A stretch of DNA of 64,000 nucleotides, taken from contig NZ_AP022564.1 in the NCBI RefSeq assembly GCF_010727125.1, positions 1,550,001 through 1,614,000 of the forward strand, given 5' to 3'. Below, piece after piece: positions 57,247 to 64,000 of the stretch. A model generated the notes under the pieces. That model had not been told where the DNA came from, did no database searches, and saw only the letters and a list, made by a program, of their open reading frames with translations. Made by a program: the position numbers and the translations under genes. Numbering within the stretch: the stretch's first letter is position 1; each line of letters starts with the position of its first letter. The stretch comes from Mycolicibacter terrae. GTDB taxonomy: Bacteria; Actinomycetota; Actinomycetes; Mycobacteriales; Mycobacteriaceae.

Positions 57247-57310
57247 GTTGACTCATCAGAAATGCGCGCGTATGGGTGATTCGTTGCCTCATTGAGAATG
57301 CGCGCGTAGG
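57247..57310 (+). repeat. Left end of ISNCY-like element: two 36-bp-spaced repeats
   Basis: First unit GTTGACTCATCAGAAATGCG... at 57247, second GTTGCCTCATTGAGAATGCG... at 57283; both contain ATGCGCGCGTA. Confidence 0.85.
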
Positions 57311-57315
57311 CCCAA

Positions 57316-58548
57316 GTGATGGGGTTGACGTTGGCCGAGCGCAGAGCAGTAACGGAGACGACCGCAGTCCGCTACATCCTGGCGAGCAAGGGTGAGAAGA
57401 GCCGGATTCTGGACGAGTTGTGCGCTAACACCGGGTGGCATCGCAACCATGCGCGTAAAGCGCTGAAATCGGCGCTACAGCCCAAGATCGTCACCCCACG
57501 TAGTCAGCGGCCGGTGAAGTACGGCGACGATGTCATCGCGGCGCTGGTGGTGTGCTGGACGGTACTGGGCATGCCGGCCGGGAAGCGGTTGGCGCCGATG
57601 CTCGGTGAGCTGGTCGGTGTTCTGCGTCATTTTCGAGAGCTCACGATCGACGAGGGCACCGCCGAGCTGCTGGTGTCGATGTCGGCGGCCACCATCGATC
57701 GTCGCTTGGCTGGGGAGCGCGCGAAACTACGGCCGCGTGGGCGGGTGGGTACCAAGCCTGGATCGCTGCTCAAAAGCCAGATCCCGGTGCGCACCTGGGC
57801 CCAGTGGGATGACGCGCGACCGGGATTCGTCGAGATCGACACGGTCTGGCATGACGGCGGCATCCGGGGCGGGGGCCATATCTCGACGTTGACGGTCACC
57901 GACGTCGCTACCGGGTGGACGGAGAACCGCTCGGTGGCTGAGCGGTCCGGGAAATGTGTCAAGGCAGCCCTGGATGACATCGCGCAGGCGATGCCGTTTC
58001 CGATTCTGGGCGTGGACAGTGATAACGGATCTGAATTCATCAATGACGACCTGTTCTGGTGGTGCTCCAACCGCAAGATCACCTTCACCCGGTCGCGGCC
58101 GGGCAACAAAAATGATGGCTGTCACGTCGAGCAGAAGAACTGGTCGGTGGTGCGGATGCTGGTGGGCTATTACCGCTACGACACCGCCTCGGGACTGTTG
58201 TTGCTCAACGAGATCTGGCGACTGCAATCGAAGCTGACGAACTTCTTTTACCCGCAGCAAAAACTGGTCTCCAAGGTCCGAAAAGGGGCCAAGGTTTCCA
58301 AGAAGCATGACAAAGCTGCCACTCCGTTTCACCGCGTGATCGATCACCCGGACATCACCGTCGAGCGCATCGTCGCGTTGACCCGCGCTTACTCGCTGAT
58401 CAACCCGGCAGCCACCCAGCGCCAGGCCCAAGCACTCACTGCGCGACTGTTCGCCCTGGCCACGACCAAGGCCGGGGCCGCCGAACCTCCGATCAACAAG
58501 CGCGCACGATTACGTGAGGCAACGAATACCCCTACGCGCGCATCTTGA
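57316..58548 (+). CDS. Integrase-core DDE transposase of the ISNCY-like element
   Basis: This 410-residue protein has an N-terminal helix-turn-helix (YILASKGEKSRILDELCANTGWHRNHARKAL) and a retroviral-integrase-type catalytic core: first Asp in GFVEIDTVWHDGG, second in LGVDSDNGSEFIN, Glu in DGCHVEQKNWSVV. FFYPQQKLVSKVRKGAKVSKKHD follows. All catalytic residues are present and the frame is intact, so the element may be active. GTG at 57316 or ATG at 57319 are possible starts. The family assignment (ISNCY group) is from memory of similar transposases. Confidence 0.88.
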   Translation: MMGLTLAERRAVTETTAVRYILASKGEKSRILDELCANTGWHRNHARKALKSALQPKIVTPRSQRPVKYGDDVIAALVVCWTVLGMPAGKRLAPMLGELVGVLRHFRELTIDEGTAELLVSMSAATIDRRLAGERAKLRPRGRVGTKPGSLLKSQIPVRTWAQWDDARPGFVEIDTVWHDGGIRGGGHISTLTVTDVATGWTENRSVAERSGKCVKAALDDIAQAMPFPILGVDSDNGSEFINDDLFWWCSNRKITFTRSRPGNKNDGCHVEQKNWSVVRMLVGYYRYDTASGLLLLNEIWRLQSKLTNFFYPQQKLVSKVRKGAKVSKKHDKAATPFHRVIDHPDITVERIVALTRAYSLINPAATQRQAQALTARLFALATTKAGAAEPPINKRARLREATNTPTRAS

Positions 58549-58559
58549 CGTGAGGCAAC
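58501..58559 (-). repeat. Right end of ISNCY-like element: two 36-bp-spaced repeats
   Basis: Read inward on the minus strand: GTTGCCTCACGTCAAGATGC from 58559 and GTTGCCTCACGTAATCGTGC from 58523. Confidence 0.85.
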
Positions 58560-58694
58560 AGGCCGACTCAAACTTTTTGCAGGGCCGCGCGTTGTGGATA
58601 ACTGCGGCCACGGCTGGAAGGTCGTGGAGATGGCTCGATCGCTACGTACAAAGGTGCCCGCTGGGTGTCGCTCGGCCGTCCTAGTCTGGGCGGC

Positions 58695-59123
58695 ATGGAC
58701 CAGCAGCTGCACTTCGTCACGGTCGCCGCAACCGATCTGGGCGCCACCCGCCGTTTCTACGGTGCACTGGGCTGGAGCCCGCTGCTGGCCGTCGAGGGGG
58801 AGATCATCTTCTACCAGACGGCGCCGGGGCAGCTGCTGGGTTTCTTCGACGCGGACAAGTTCAACGAAGATCTGGCACTGCCCGGCGACCATTCCCGGGT
58901 CTCCGGGGTCACCCTGGCGCACAACGTCGAGAGCCCGGATGAGGTGATCGCTCTGGCCGAGGCCATGGCCGGCGCGGGCGGCAGTGTCCTCAAGGAGCCG
59001 CAGTCGGGCCGGTTCGGAGGGGTGTTCCACGCCCATGTCCGAGACCCCAACGGACTGATCTGGGAAATCGCCCACAACCCCGGCTGGCGAATCGGGCCCG
59101 ACGGCACCGTGCAACTCGGCTAG
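58695..59123 (+). CDS. VOC (glyoxalase/bleomycin-resistance) family protein
   Basis: This 142-residue protein has VTVAATDLGATRRFYGALGW, LLGFFD and FHAHVRDPNGLIWEIAHNPGW, the two beta-alpha-beta-beta-beta modules of the fold, with possible metal ligands His and Glu. The ATG at 58695 is preferred to a start ten codons upstream. Small-molecule or metal-binding enzyme of unknown substrate. Confidence 0.88.
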   Translation: MDQQLHFVTVAATDLGATRRFYGALGWSPLLAVEGEIIFYQTAPGQLLGFFDADKFNEDLALPGDHSRVSGVTLAHNVESPDEVIALAEAMAGAGGSVLKEPQSGRFGGVFHAHVRDPNGLIWEIAHNPGWRIGPDGTVQLG

Positions 59124-59171
59124 ACGTCGTAGGGTGACGCGGGAAGGCAGCGCGAAAGGAACCGCACGACG

Positions 59172-59621
59172 ATGCCCACTCTGCTGAGCATGGCGCTGGG
59201 CGCGGCACCGATCTTCGGTGGCGCCCTGCTGACCGCGGCAGCCGGGCAGCTCAAGGGCCCGGATCTGCGCGGCCTGATCAAACAGGATCTCGACCTGCTC
59301 GATCGAGTCCCGACCGAACAGACGAAGCGGCGGGCCGAGCTGCAACGCACCATCGACGAGCGGATCGACGACTTGATCGCCGCGTCCGACCGGAGCCGGG
59401 CGTTGCGCGCCGCGGCGATGTCCTACCAGGGCAATTGGCGCGACGTGGTGCTGTTCTTCTGTTCGGTGCTGTTCACCTATGTCTGGTGGCACATCAACCA
59501 CGAGCGCGGCAATTGGTTGCCCATGTTCATCGTGCTGGTCGTCGCATGCGTCACCACCGCGGTCTATGCGGTGCGCGGAACGCTGCGGAGCCTGGCGCAC
59601 GGCCGGAAGGGCGGGTCATGA
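59172..59621 (+). CDS. Membrane protein of unknown function
   Basis: This 149-residue protein has an N-terminal hydrophobic segment (LLSMALGAAPIFGGALLTAAAG), a charged helical middle (LLDRVPTEQTKRRAELQRTIDERIDDLIAA) that may form a coiled coil, and two C-terminal membrane helices (DVVLFFCSVLFTYVWWH; WLPMFIVLVVACVTTAVYAV). It overlaps the next gene as ATGA, so it is part of the acyl-CoA ligase/carboxylase operon. Confidence 0.78.
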   Translation: MPTLLSMALGAAPIFGGALLTAAAGQLKGPDLRGLIKQDLDLLDRVPTEQTKRRAELQRTIDERIDDLIAASDRSRALRAAAMSYQGNWRDVVLFFCSVLFTYVWWHINHERGNWLPMFIVLVVACVTTAVYAVRGTLRSLAHGRKGGS

Positions 59622-61144
59622 CGACCATCGTTGAGATTCCACGGCAGCACAACCCTTTTCCGGCGACCGGGGTGGTCCGCGACCACAACGGTATCCCGCA
59701 CTACGAAGGGCTGCCGGGCACCCTGCTCGAGCTGCTGGCCGAACAGGCCGAGCGCCGTCCGGACAGTGAGGCCGTGGTGGAGCTGGGCGCCGGCACGCTG
59801 ACCTACCGGCAGCTCTGGCAGCGGGCGGCGCGGGTGGCCGGCGGCCTGCGCTCCGGCGGGCTGGAGCGCGGTGACCGGGTGGCGGTGCGCTATCCGGCCG
59901 GGCTGAACTGGGTGCTGTCGTTCTGGGGGGCCCTGATGGCCGGTGGCATACCGGTGGCCGTCAACACCCGTTCGGCCGCACCGGAGATCGACTTCGTGCT
60001 CACCGACGCCGGGGTGCGGGTGGACCTGGCGCCCGGAACCGCACTGCCCGACGACCGACCGTACGTGGTGGACGGGCTCGAACAGAGCGACACCGCGGCG
60101 CTGTTCTACACCTCCGGCACCACCGGGCGTCCCAAAGGAGTGCCCACCACCCACGAGGCGTTCTTGACCAACGCCGAGAACATGGTGCGCGTCTTGGGGC
60201 AGTCCCGGCAGCTGGGCGAGGAGCTGCGCACCTTGATCTCGGTCCCGCTGTTCCACGTGACCGGCTGCAATTCGCAGCTGCTGGCCGCCGCCTACACCGG
60301 GGGCGCGGCGGTGATCATGCCGGCGCTGAGCCTTCCCGAGTTGCTCACCACGATTCCGGCGCAACGAATCTCCTCGCTTGTCACCGTTCCCGCGGTCTAC
60401 GCGCTACTGCTGCGGCACCCCGACTTCGCGGGCGTCGACGTGAGCGGGGTGCGCTGGGTCGGCTACGGCGGCGCCCCGACCGCGCCGGCCCTGGTGCGCT
60501 CGCTGCGCGAGGCGTTCGACCCGGCGACGGTCTTCAACGGATACGGCATGACCGAGACGGCCTCGCTGATGACGGTGCTGCCGGACTCCGACGCGGTGGC
60601 CCACGCCGACTCGGTCGGGTACGTGATTCCGTCGGGAGACATCGGCATAGCGCCGCTCGGGGACGATCCGACCACCGGCGAACTGGTGGTGCGCGGTGCG
60701 AATGTGATGGGCGGGTACTGGAATCGGCCTGAAGCCACCGCCGCCACCATCATCGACGGGTGGTTGCACACCGGGGATGTCGTCCGCGTCGACGACGCCG
60801 GGCGGGTGCACATCATCGACCGGCTCAAGGACATCATCATCCGCGGGGGCGAGAACGTCTCCAGCGTCGAGGTGGAGGCGGCGCTGCTGTCGGCGCCCGG
60901 GGTCGCCGACGCCTGCGTGCTGGCGGTGCCCGACGACGTGATGGGCGAGAAGGTCGGCGCCGTACTGCTCGGAGAAGACATCAACGTGGCCGCGGTGCTC
61001 GAGCACTGCCGCGGTGAGCTGGCGGACTTCAAGGTGCCGCAGTACATCACCGTGGTCGCTGAGGAGCTGCCGCGCACCGCCAGCGGCAAACTGCTCAAGG
61101 GGCAGCTGCGCCAGCAGGTGCAGTGGGGCGACCCGCTGCGGTGA
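59618..61144 (+). CDS. AMP-binding acyl-CoA synthetase (FadD-type)
   Basis: This 508-residue adenylate-forming enzyme has the ATP loop YTSGTTGRPKGVP, then NGYGMTETASL, WLHTGDVVRVD, RLKDIIIRGGENVSSVEVE, and the C-terminal catalytic Lys in RTASGKLLKGQL. It activates a carboxylic acid to acyl-CoA via acyl-AMP. Its stop overlaps the carboxylase start (GTGATG), so its product may feed the carboxylase. Chain length not determined. Confidence 0.92.
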   Translation: MTTIVEIPRQHNPFPATGVVRDHNGIPHYEGLPGTLLELLAEQAERRPDSEAVVELGAGTLTYRQLWQRAARVAGGLRSGGLERGDRVAVRYPAGLNWVLSFWGALMAGGIPVAVNTRSAAPEIDFVLTDAGVRVDLAPGTALPDDRPYVVDGLEQSDTAALFYTSGTTGRPKGVPTTHEAFLTNAENMVRVLGQSRQLGEELRTLISVPLFHVTGCNSQLLAAAYTGGAAVIMPALSLPELLTTIPAQRISSLVTVPAVYALLLRHPDFAGVDVSGVRWVGYGGAPTAPALVRSLREAFDPATVFNGYGMTETASLMTVLPDSDAVAHADSVGYVIPSGDIGIAPLGDDPTTGELVVRGANVMGGYWNRPEATAATIIDGWLHTGDVVRVDDAGRVHIIDRLKDIIIRGGENVSSVEVEAALLSAPGVADACVLAVPDDVMGEKVGAVLLGEDINVAAVLEHCRGELADFKVPQYITVVAEELPRTASGKLLKGQLRQQVQWGDPLR

Positions 61145-64000
61145 TGCTTGCCGACGCTGTGCCGACGACGGTGCTGATCGCCAACCGCGGTGAGATAGCG
61201 CTGCGAATACTGCGTACCGCAACCGAATTGGGTTATCGCACGGTTGCCGTCTATGCCGAGGACGACGCGGACAGCCCGCATGTGCACGCTGCCGACGACG
61301 CCATCGGCCTGCCCGGCGCAGGTCCGTCGGCCTACCTGGATCAGGCCGCCGTCCTGGCCGCCGCCAAGAAGTCCGATGCTGAGCAGATCCACCCCGGCTA
61401 CGGATTCCTCTCGGAGAATGCGGCATTCGCTCGAGCGGTCGCAGCGGCGGGGCGCACCTTCGTCGGGCCGGACCCTGAACTTCTCGATCTGTTCGGCGAC
61501 AAGTCCGCGGCCCGCGGCGCAGCGATCAGCGCCGGGCTGCCGGTTCCGGCCGCCACCGACGGGGCCGCCGGAGTGCAACAGATCCATGACTTCTTGCGCG
61601 CCCACCCCGGCGGAATCATGGTCAAAGCGCTGGCCGGGGGCGGAGGCCGGGGAATACGCGTGGTCCGCTCCGCCGACCGGCTCGACGACGCCTACCGGTG
61701 GTGCGCGGGTGAGGCCCGACTCGGGTTCGGCACCGCGGCGGTGTTCGCCGAGGAACTCATCGAGGACGCACGCCACATCGAGGTGCAGATCGTCGCCGAC
61801 GGCGTGCAGGCGCTGGCGGTCGGCGATCGCGACTGCAGCATCCAGCGCCGCTATCAGAAGCTGATCGAGGTCGCACCCGCCCCCGGGGTCTCCCCAGAAT
61901 TGCGTACCGAGCTGCACCGGGCTGCCGCCCGCCTATGCGCCAAGTTCGGGTACCGGGGCCTGGCGACCGTGGAATTCCTTGTCACCGAAGACGATTTCGT
62001 CTTCCTCGAGGTCAACCCGCGCCTTCAGGTGGAACACCCCGTCACCGAGATGGTGACAGGGCTGGACCTGGTGGCCGTGCAGCTGCGGATCGCCGACGGC
62101 GCCGCACTGGGCGACCTGGATCTGCCGGCCGGGGTCATCGCCGCCGAAGGCCGCGTGACCGGGCAGGTTGCAGACACGCACGGGATAGCCATCGAATGCC
62201 GAGTCAACGCCGAGACGGTGGCCGCCGACGGTACGGTGCAACCCTGCGTCGGCACCGTGTCGGTGTTCACCCCACCGAGCGGACCGGGGATCCGCGTCGA
62301 CACCTACGCGCGACCGGGCCTGACCATCGGCCCCCGCTACGACTCACTGCTGGCCAAGGTGATCGTCCATGTGCACGGCACCTCGTTCCTCGCCGCGCTG
62401 CGCAAGGCACGAACTGCCGTGGCAGAGTTGGCTATTACCGGCGTCGGCACCAATGTCGGGTTGCTGGACGCAGTGCTGTGTGACGAGGGGATGGGCGCCG
62501 GCGTCGTGACGACCGGATGGCTGGACCGCCGACTGCCCACCCTGGTCGCGGCGTCGGCGCCGACCCGCGACGAACATCGCACCCTCACAACAGATCTCGG
62601 CCCGGGCGAACAGGTGTTGTACGCGCCGATGGCCGGCACCGTGGCCGAGGTGTCGCCCGATGTCGTGCTCGAGGCGATGAAGATGCAGCATGTGCTCGCT
62701 GCTCCCGGCGCCGTGGTACGCACCCTGGTCGACCCGGGGCAGGTCCTCGGCGCCGGAGATCCGGTGCTGGTGTTCGTCCCCGCCGGGGACGGGAGCAGCG
62801 CCGGGCCCGACGCCGGCCCGGAGCCGGATTCCCCGCGCACCGACCTCGACGAGGTCGTCGACCGGCACCGGCTCGCCCGCGACGACGGCCGCCCCGAGGT
62901 CGTCGCCAAACGGCATCGGCAGGGCCGGCGCACCGCCCGGGAGAACATCGCCGATCTGGTCGACCCCGGCAGTTTCGTCGAATACGGGGCGCTGGCGGTG
63001 GCGGCGCAGCGCAGCCGGCGCTCAGAGCAGGACCTGATCATCAACACGCCGGCTGACGGCCTGGTCGCAGGGCTGGCGACCATCGGTGCGACGCAGGTGG
63101 CGGTGGCCTCCTACGACTACACCGTGCTGGCGGGCACCCAGGGAATGCGCAACCACGCCAAGACCGACCGGCTCTTCGAGGTGGCCGCCCGCCGCGGTCT
63201 TCCGGTGGTGCTGTTCGCCGAAGGGGGCGGCGGCCGGCCCGGTGACACCGATGTCGCGGGCATGGCCGGGCTGGATCTCATGACGTTTCGTTCGCTGGCC
63301 GCCTTGAACGGCCAGGTGCCGCTGGTGGCGATCGTGTCCGGCCGCTGTTTCGCCGGCAACGCGGCGTTGGCCGGGGTGTGCGACGTGATCGTGGCGACTC
63401 CGGACGCCAACATCGGGATGGGCGGGCCGGCCATGATCGAAGGTGGCGGGCTGGGCGTCTATCGGCCCGAGGAGATCGGGCCGATCGAGGTGCAGCGTCG
63501 CAACGGGGTGGTCGCGCTGGCGGCACGCGATGAGGCCGAAGCGGTGGCGCTGGCCCAGCGCTACCTGTCCTACTTCGGCGGTGCGGTGACCGACTGGACC
63601 GAACCCGATCCGCGGCTGGCCCGGCATGTGGTGCCGCAGAACCGATTGCGGGCCTATGACGTACGCCGAGCGATCGATGTGATCGCCGACGTCGATTCGG
63701 TGCTGGAACTGCGACCCGATTACGGAGTCGGGATAGTGACCGCCCTGGTGCGCGTGCACGGGGTCGCCCACGGGTTGCTGGCCAACAACAGTCACCACCT
63801 CGGTGGCGCCATCGACGCGGAGGCGGCCGACAAGACCGCCGACTTCTTCACGCTCTGTGAGTCGTTCCGGATGCCGGTGGTGACGCTGTGCGACACACCG
63901 GGATTCATGGTGGGTCCGGATGCCGAACGGGAGGCCACCGTGCGCCGGTTCAGCCGGATGTTCATCGCCGGCGCCCGGCTGACGGTGCCGATGGGAATGA
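61144..64000 (+). CDS. Single-chain acyl-CoA carboxylase (biotin carboxylase + BCCP + carboxyltransferase), 3' truncated by window edge
   Basis: The frame runs without a stop from the ATG at 61144 (or GTG 61141) to base 64000, 952 residues. Order: biotin carboxylase (IANRGEIALRI, MVKALAGGGGRGIRVV, EVNPRLQVEHPVTEMVTG), BCCP with biotinyl Lys513 in LEAMKMQH, then carboxyltransferase (FVEYGALAVAAQ; GLDLMTFRSLAALNGQVP; CDTPGFMVGPDAERE). One-chain organisation resembles the long-chain acyl-CoA carboxylase described in M. avium subsp. paratuberculosis. The BCCP segment before the Lys is about 14 residues shorter than usual. Coupled to the acyl-CoA ligase. Confidence 0.93.
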   Translation, partial: MLADAVPTTVLIANRGEIALRILRTATELGYRTVAVYAEDDADSPHVHAADDAIGLPGAGPSAYLDQAAVLAAAKKSDAEQIHPGYGFLSENAAFARAVAAAGRTFVGPDPELLDLFGDKSAARGAAISAGLPVPAATDGAAGVQQIHDFLRAHPGGIMVKALAGGGGRGIRVVRSADRLDDAYRWCAGEARLGFGTAAVFAEELIEDARHIEVQIVADGVQALAVGDRDCSIQRRYQKLIEVAPAPGVSPELRTELHRAAARLCAKFGYRGLATVEFLVTEDDFVFLEVNPRLQVEHPVTEMVTGLDLVAVQLRIADGAALGDLDLPAGVIAAEGRVTGQVADTHGIAIECRVNAETVAADGTVQPCVGTVSVFTPPSGPGIRVDTYARPGLTIGPRYDSLLAKVIVHVHGTSFLAALRKARTAVAELAITGVGTNVGLLDAVLCDEGMGAGVVTTGWLDRRLPTLVAASAPTRDEHRTLTTDLGPGEQVLYAPMAGTVAEVSPDVVLEAMKMQHVLAAPGAVVRTLVDPGQVLGAGDPVLVFVPAGDGSSAGPDAGPEPDSPRTDLDEVVDRHRLARDDGRPEVVAKRHRQGRRTARENIADLVDPGSFVEYGALAVAAQRSRRSEQDLIINTPADGLVAGLATIGATQVAVASYDYTVLAGTQGMRNHAKTDRLFEVAARRGLPVVLFAEGGGGRPGDTDVAGMAGLDLMTFRSLAALNGQVPLVAIVSGRCFAGNAALAGVCDVIVATPDANIGMGGPAMIEGGGLGVYRPEEIGPIEVQRRNGVVALAARDEAEAVALAQRYLSYFGGAVTDWTEPDPRLARHVVPQNRLRAYDVRRAIDVIADVDSVLELRPDYGVGIVTALVRVHGVAHGLLANNSHHLGGAIDAEAADKTADFFTLCESFRMPVVTLCDTPGFMVGPDAEREATVRRFSRMFIAGARLTVPMGM

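Larger units (their letters stand above)
57247..58559 (+). mobile_element. Insertion sequence, 1313 bp, ISNCY-like, with doubled 36-bp terminal repeats
   Basis: Both ends carry two copies of a sequence like GTTGCCTCA-N-ATGCGCGCGTAGG, spaced exactly 36 bp apart (57247 and 57283; 58559 and 58523 in reverse). The ends are inverted relative to each other. A single transposase gene fills the inside, its stop lying in the right terminal repeat. No clear target duplication is visible: the left flank is ...GACCGC and the right flank AGGCCG.... Confidence 0.85.

Noticed and set aside
57231..58580. Target-site duplication around the ISNCY-like element
   Set aside because: I compared ...CTCCTGACCGC on the left with AGGCCGACTCA... 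on the right and found no matching direct repeat of useful length at the inferred ends.

Overview
The window is high-GC actinobacterial chromosome. Its gene order is that of a mycobacterium: it runs broadly collinear with the M. tuberculosis stretch from about Rv2860c down to Rv2771c, with deletions, insertions and added accessory genes. Orthologue names used here come from recalled family and synteny knowledge, not from a search. Several genes absent from the M. tuberculosis arrangement point to a non-tuberculous mycobacterium: a duplicated efpA, a single-chain acyl-CoA carboxylase, an uncommon three-repeat secreted protein and two unrelated insertion sequences. Genus or species cannot be fixed from the sequence alone.

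Layout. 1-3971: a four-gene operon with translational overlaps (glutamine-synthetase-like ligase, class I glutamine-amidotransferase-like hydrolase, aldehyde dehydrogenase, SDR), which looks like a gamma-glutamylation route for amine or polyamine catabolism. 3990-6812: a DUF222/HNH (13E12-type) gene split by an IS481-family element. Removing the element together with one 14-bp duplication restores a 459-codon frame, and the element's own transposase is frameshifted. 6897-17850: acyl-CoA dehydrogenase, mycothione reductase, malate:quinone oxidoreductase, CysG-type siroheme synthase, two tandem EfpA-type efflux pumps and prolyl-tRNA synthetase. 17847-28391: small exported proteins, then the rimP-nusA-ylxR-infB-rbfA-nrnA-dinF translation and RNA cluster. 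A small secreted-protein gene has been inserted between nusA and ylxR.

28392-36311 is the most accessory part: a three-repeat secreted protein ending at a strong bidirectional terminator, echA16-like and DUF1802 genes, a decayed secretory lipase, an AT-rich gene-poor spacer, a secreted protein with a His/Trp tail coupled to a lipoprotein, and a CocE-type hydrolase. 36446-52305 returns to core genes: pptH-pptT-truB, sirR, ribF, rpsO, pnp, pepR, an NMO and SRPBCC pair, a ferritin-fold/hydrolase/ferredoxin-reductase cluster, a lipase, dapB and two small genes. 52367-57215: a DesA3-like desaturase with its reductase, small proteins, and an intact DUF222/HNH gene whose start codon lies inside a perfect LexA (SOS) box. 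57247-58559: a second IS of a different type, with doubled 36-bp terminal repeats, abutting that SOS promoter. 58695-64000: VOC protein, membrane protein, acyl-CoA ligase, and the start of a single-chain biotin-dependent acyl-CoA carboxylase that runs off the window.

I saw no rRNA, tRNA or CRISPR array. The features most worth following up are the two SOS-box DUF222 loci, each hit by a different IS, the three-repeat secreted protein, the His/Trp-tailed protein, and the fused carboxylase with an unusually short biotinyl domain.
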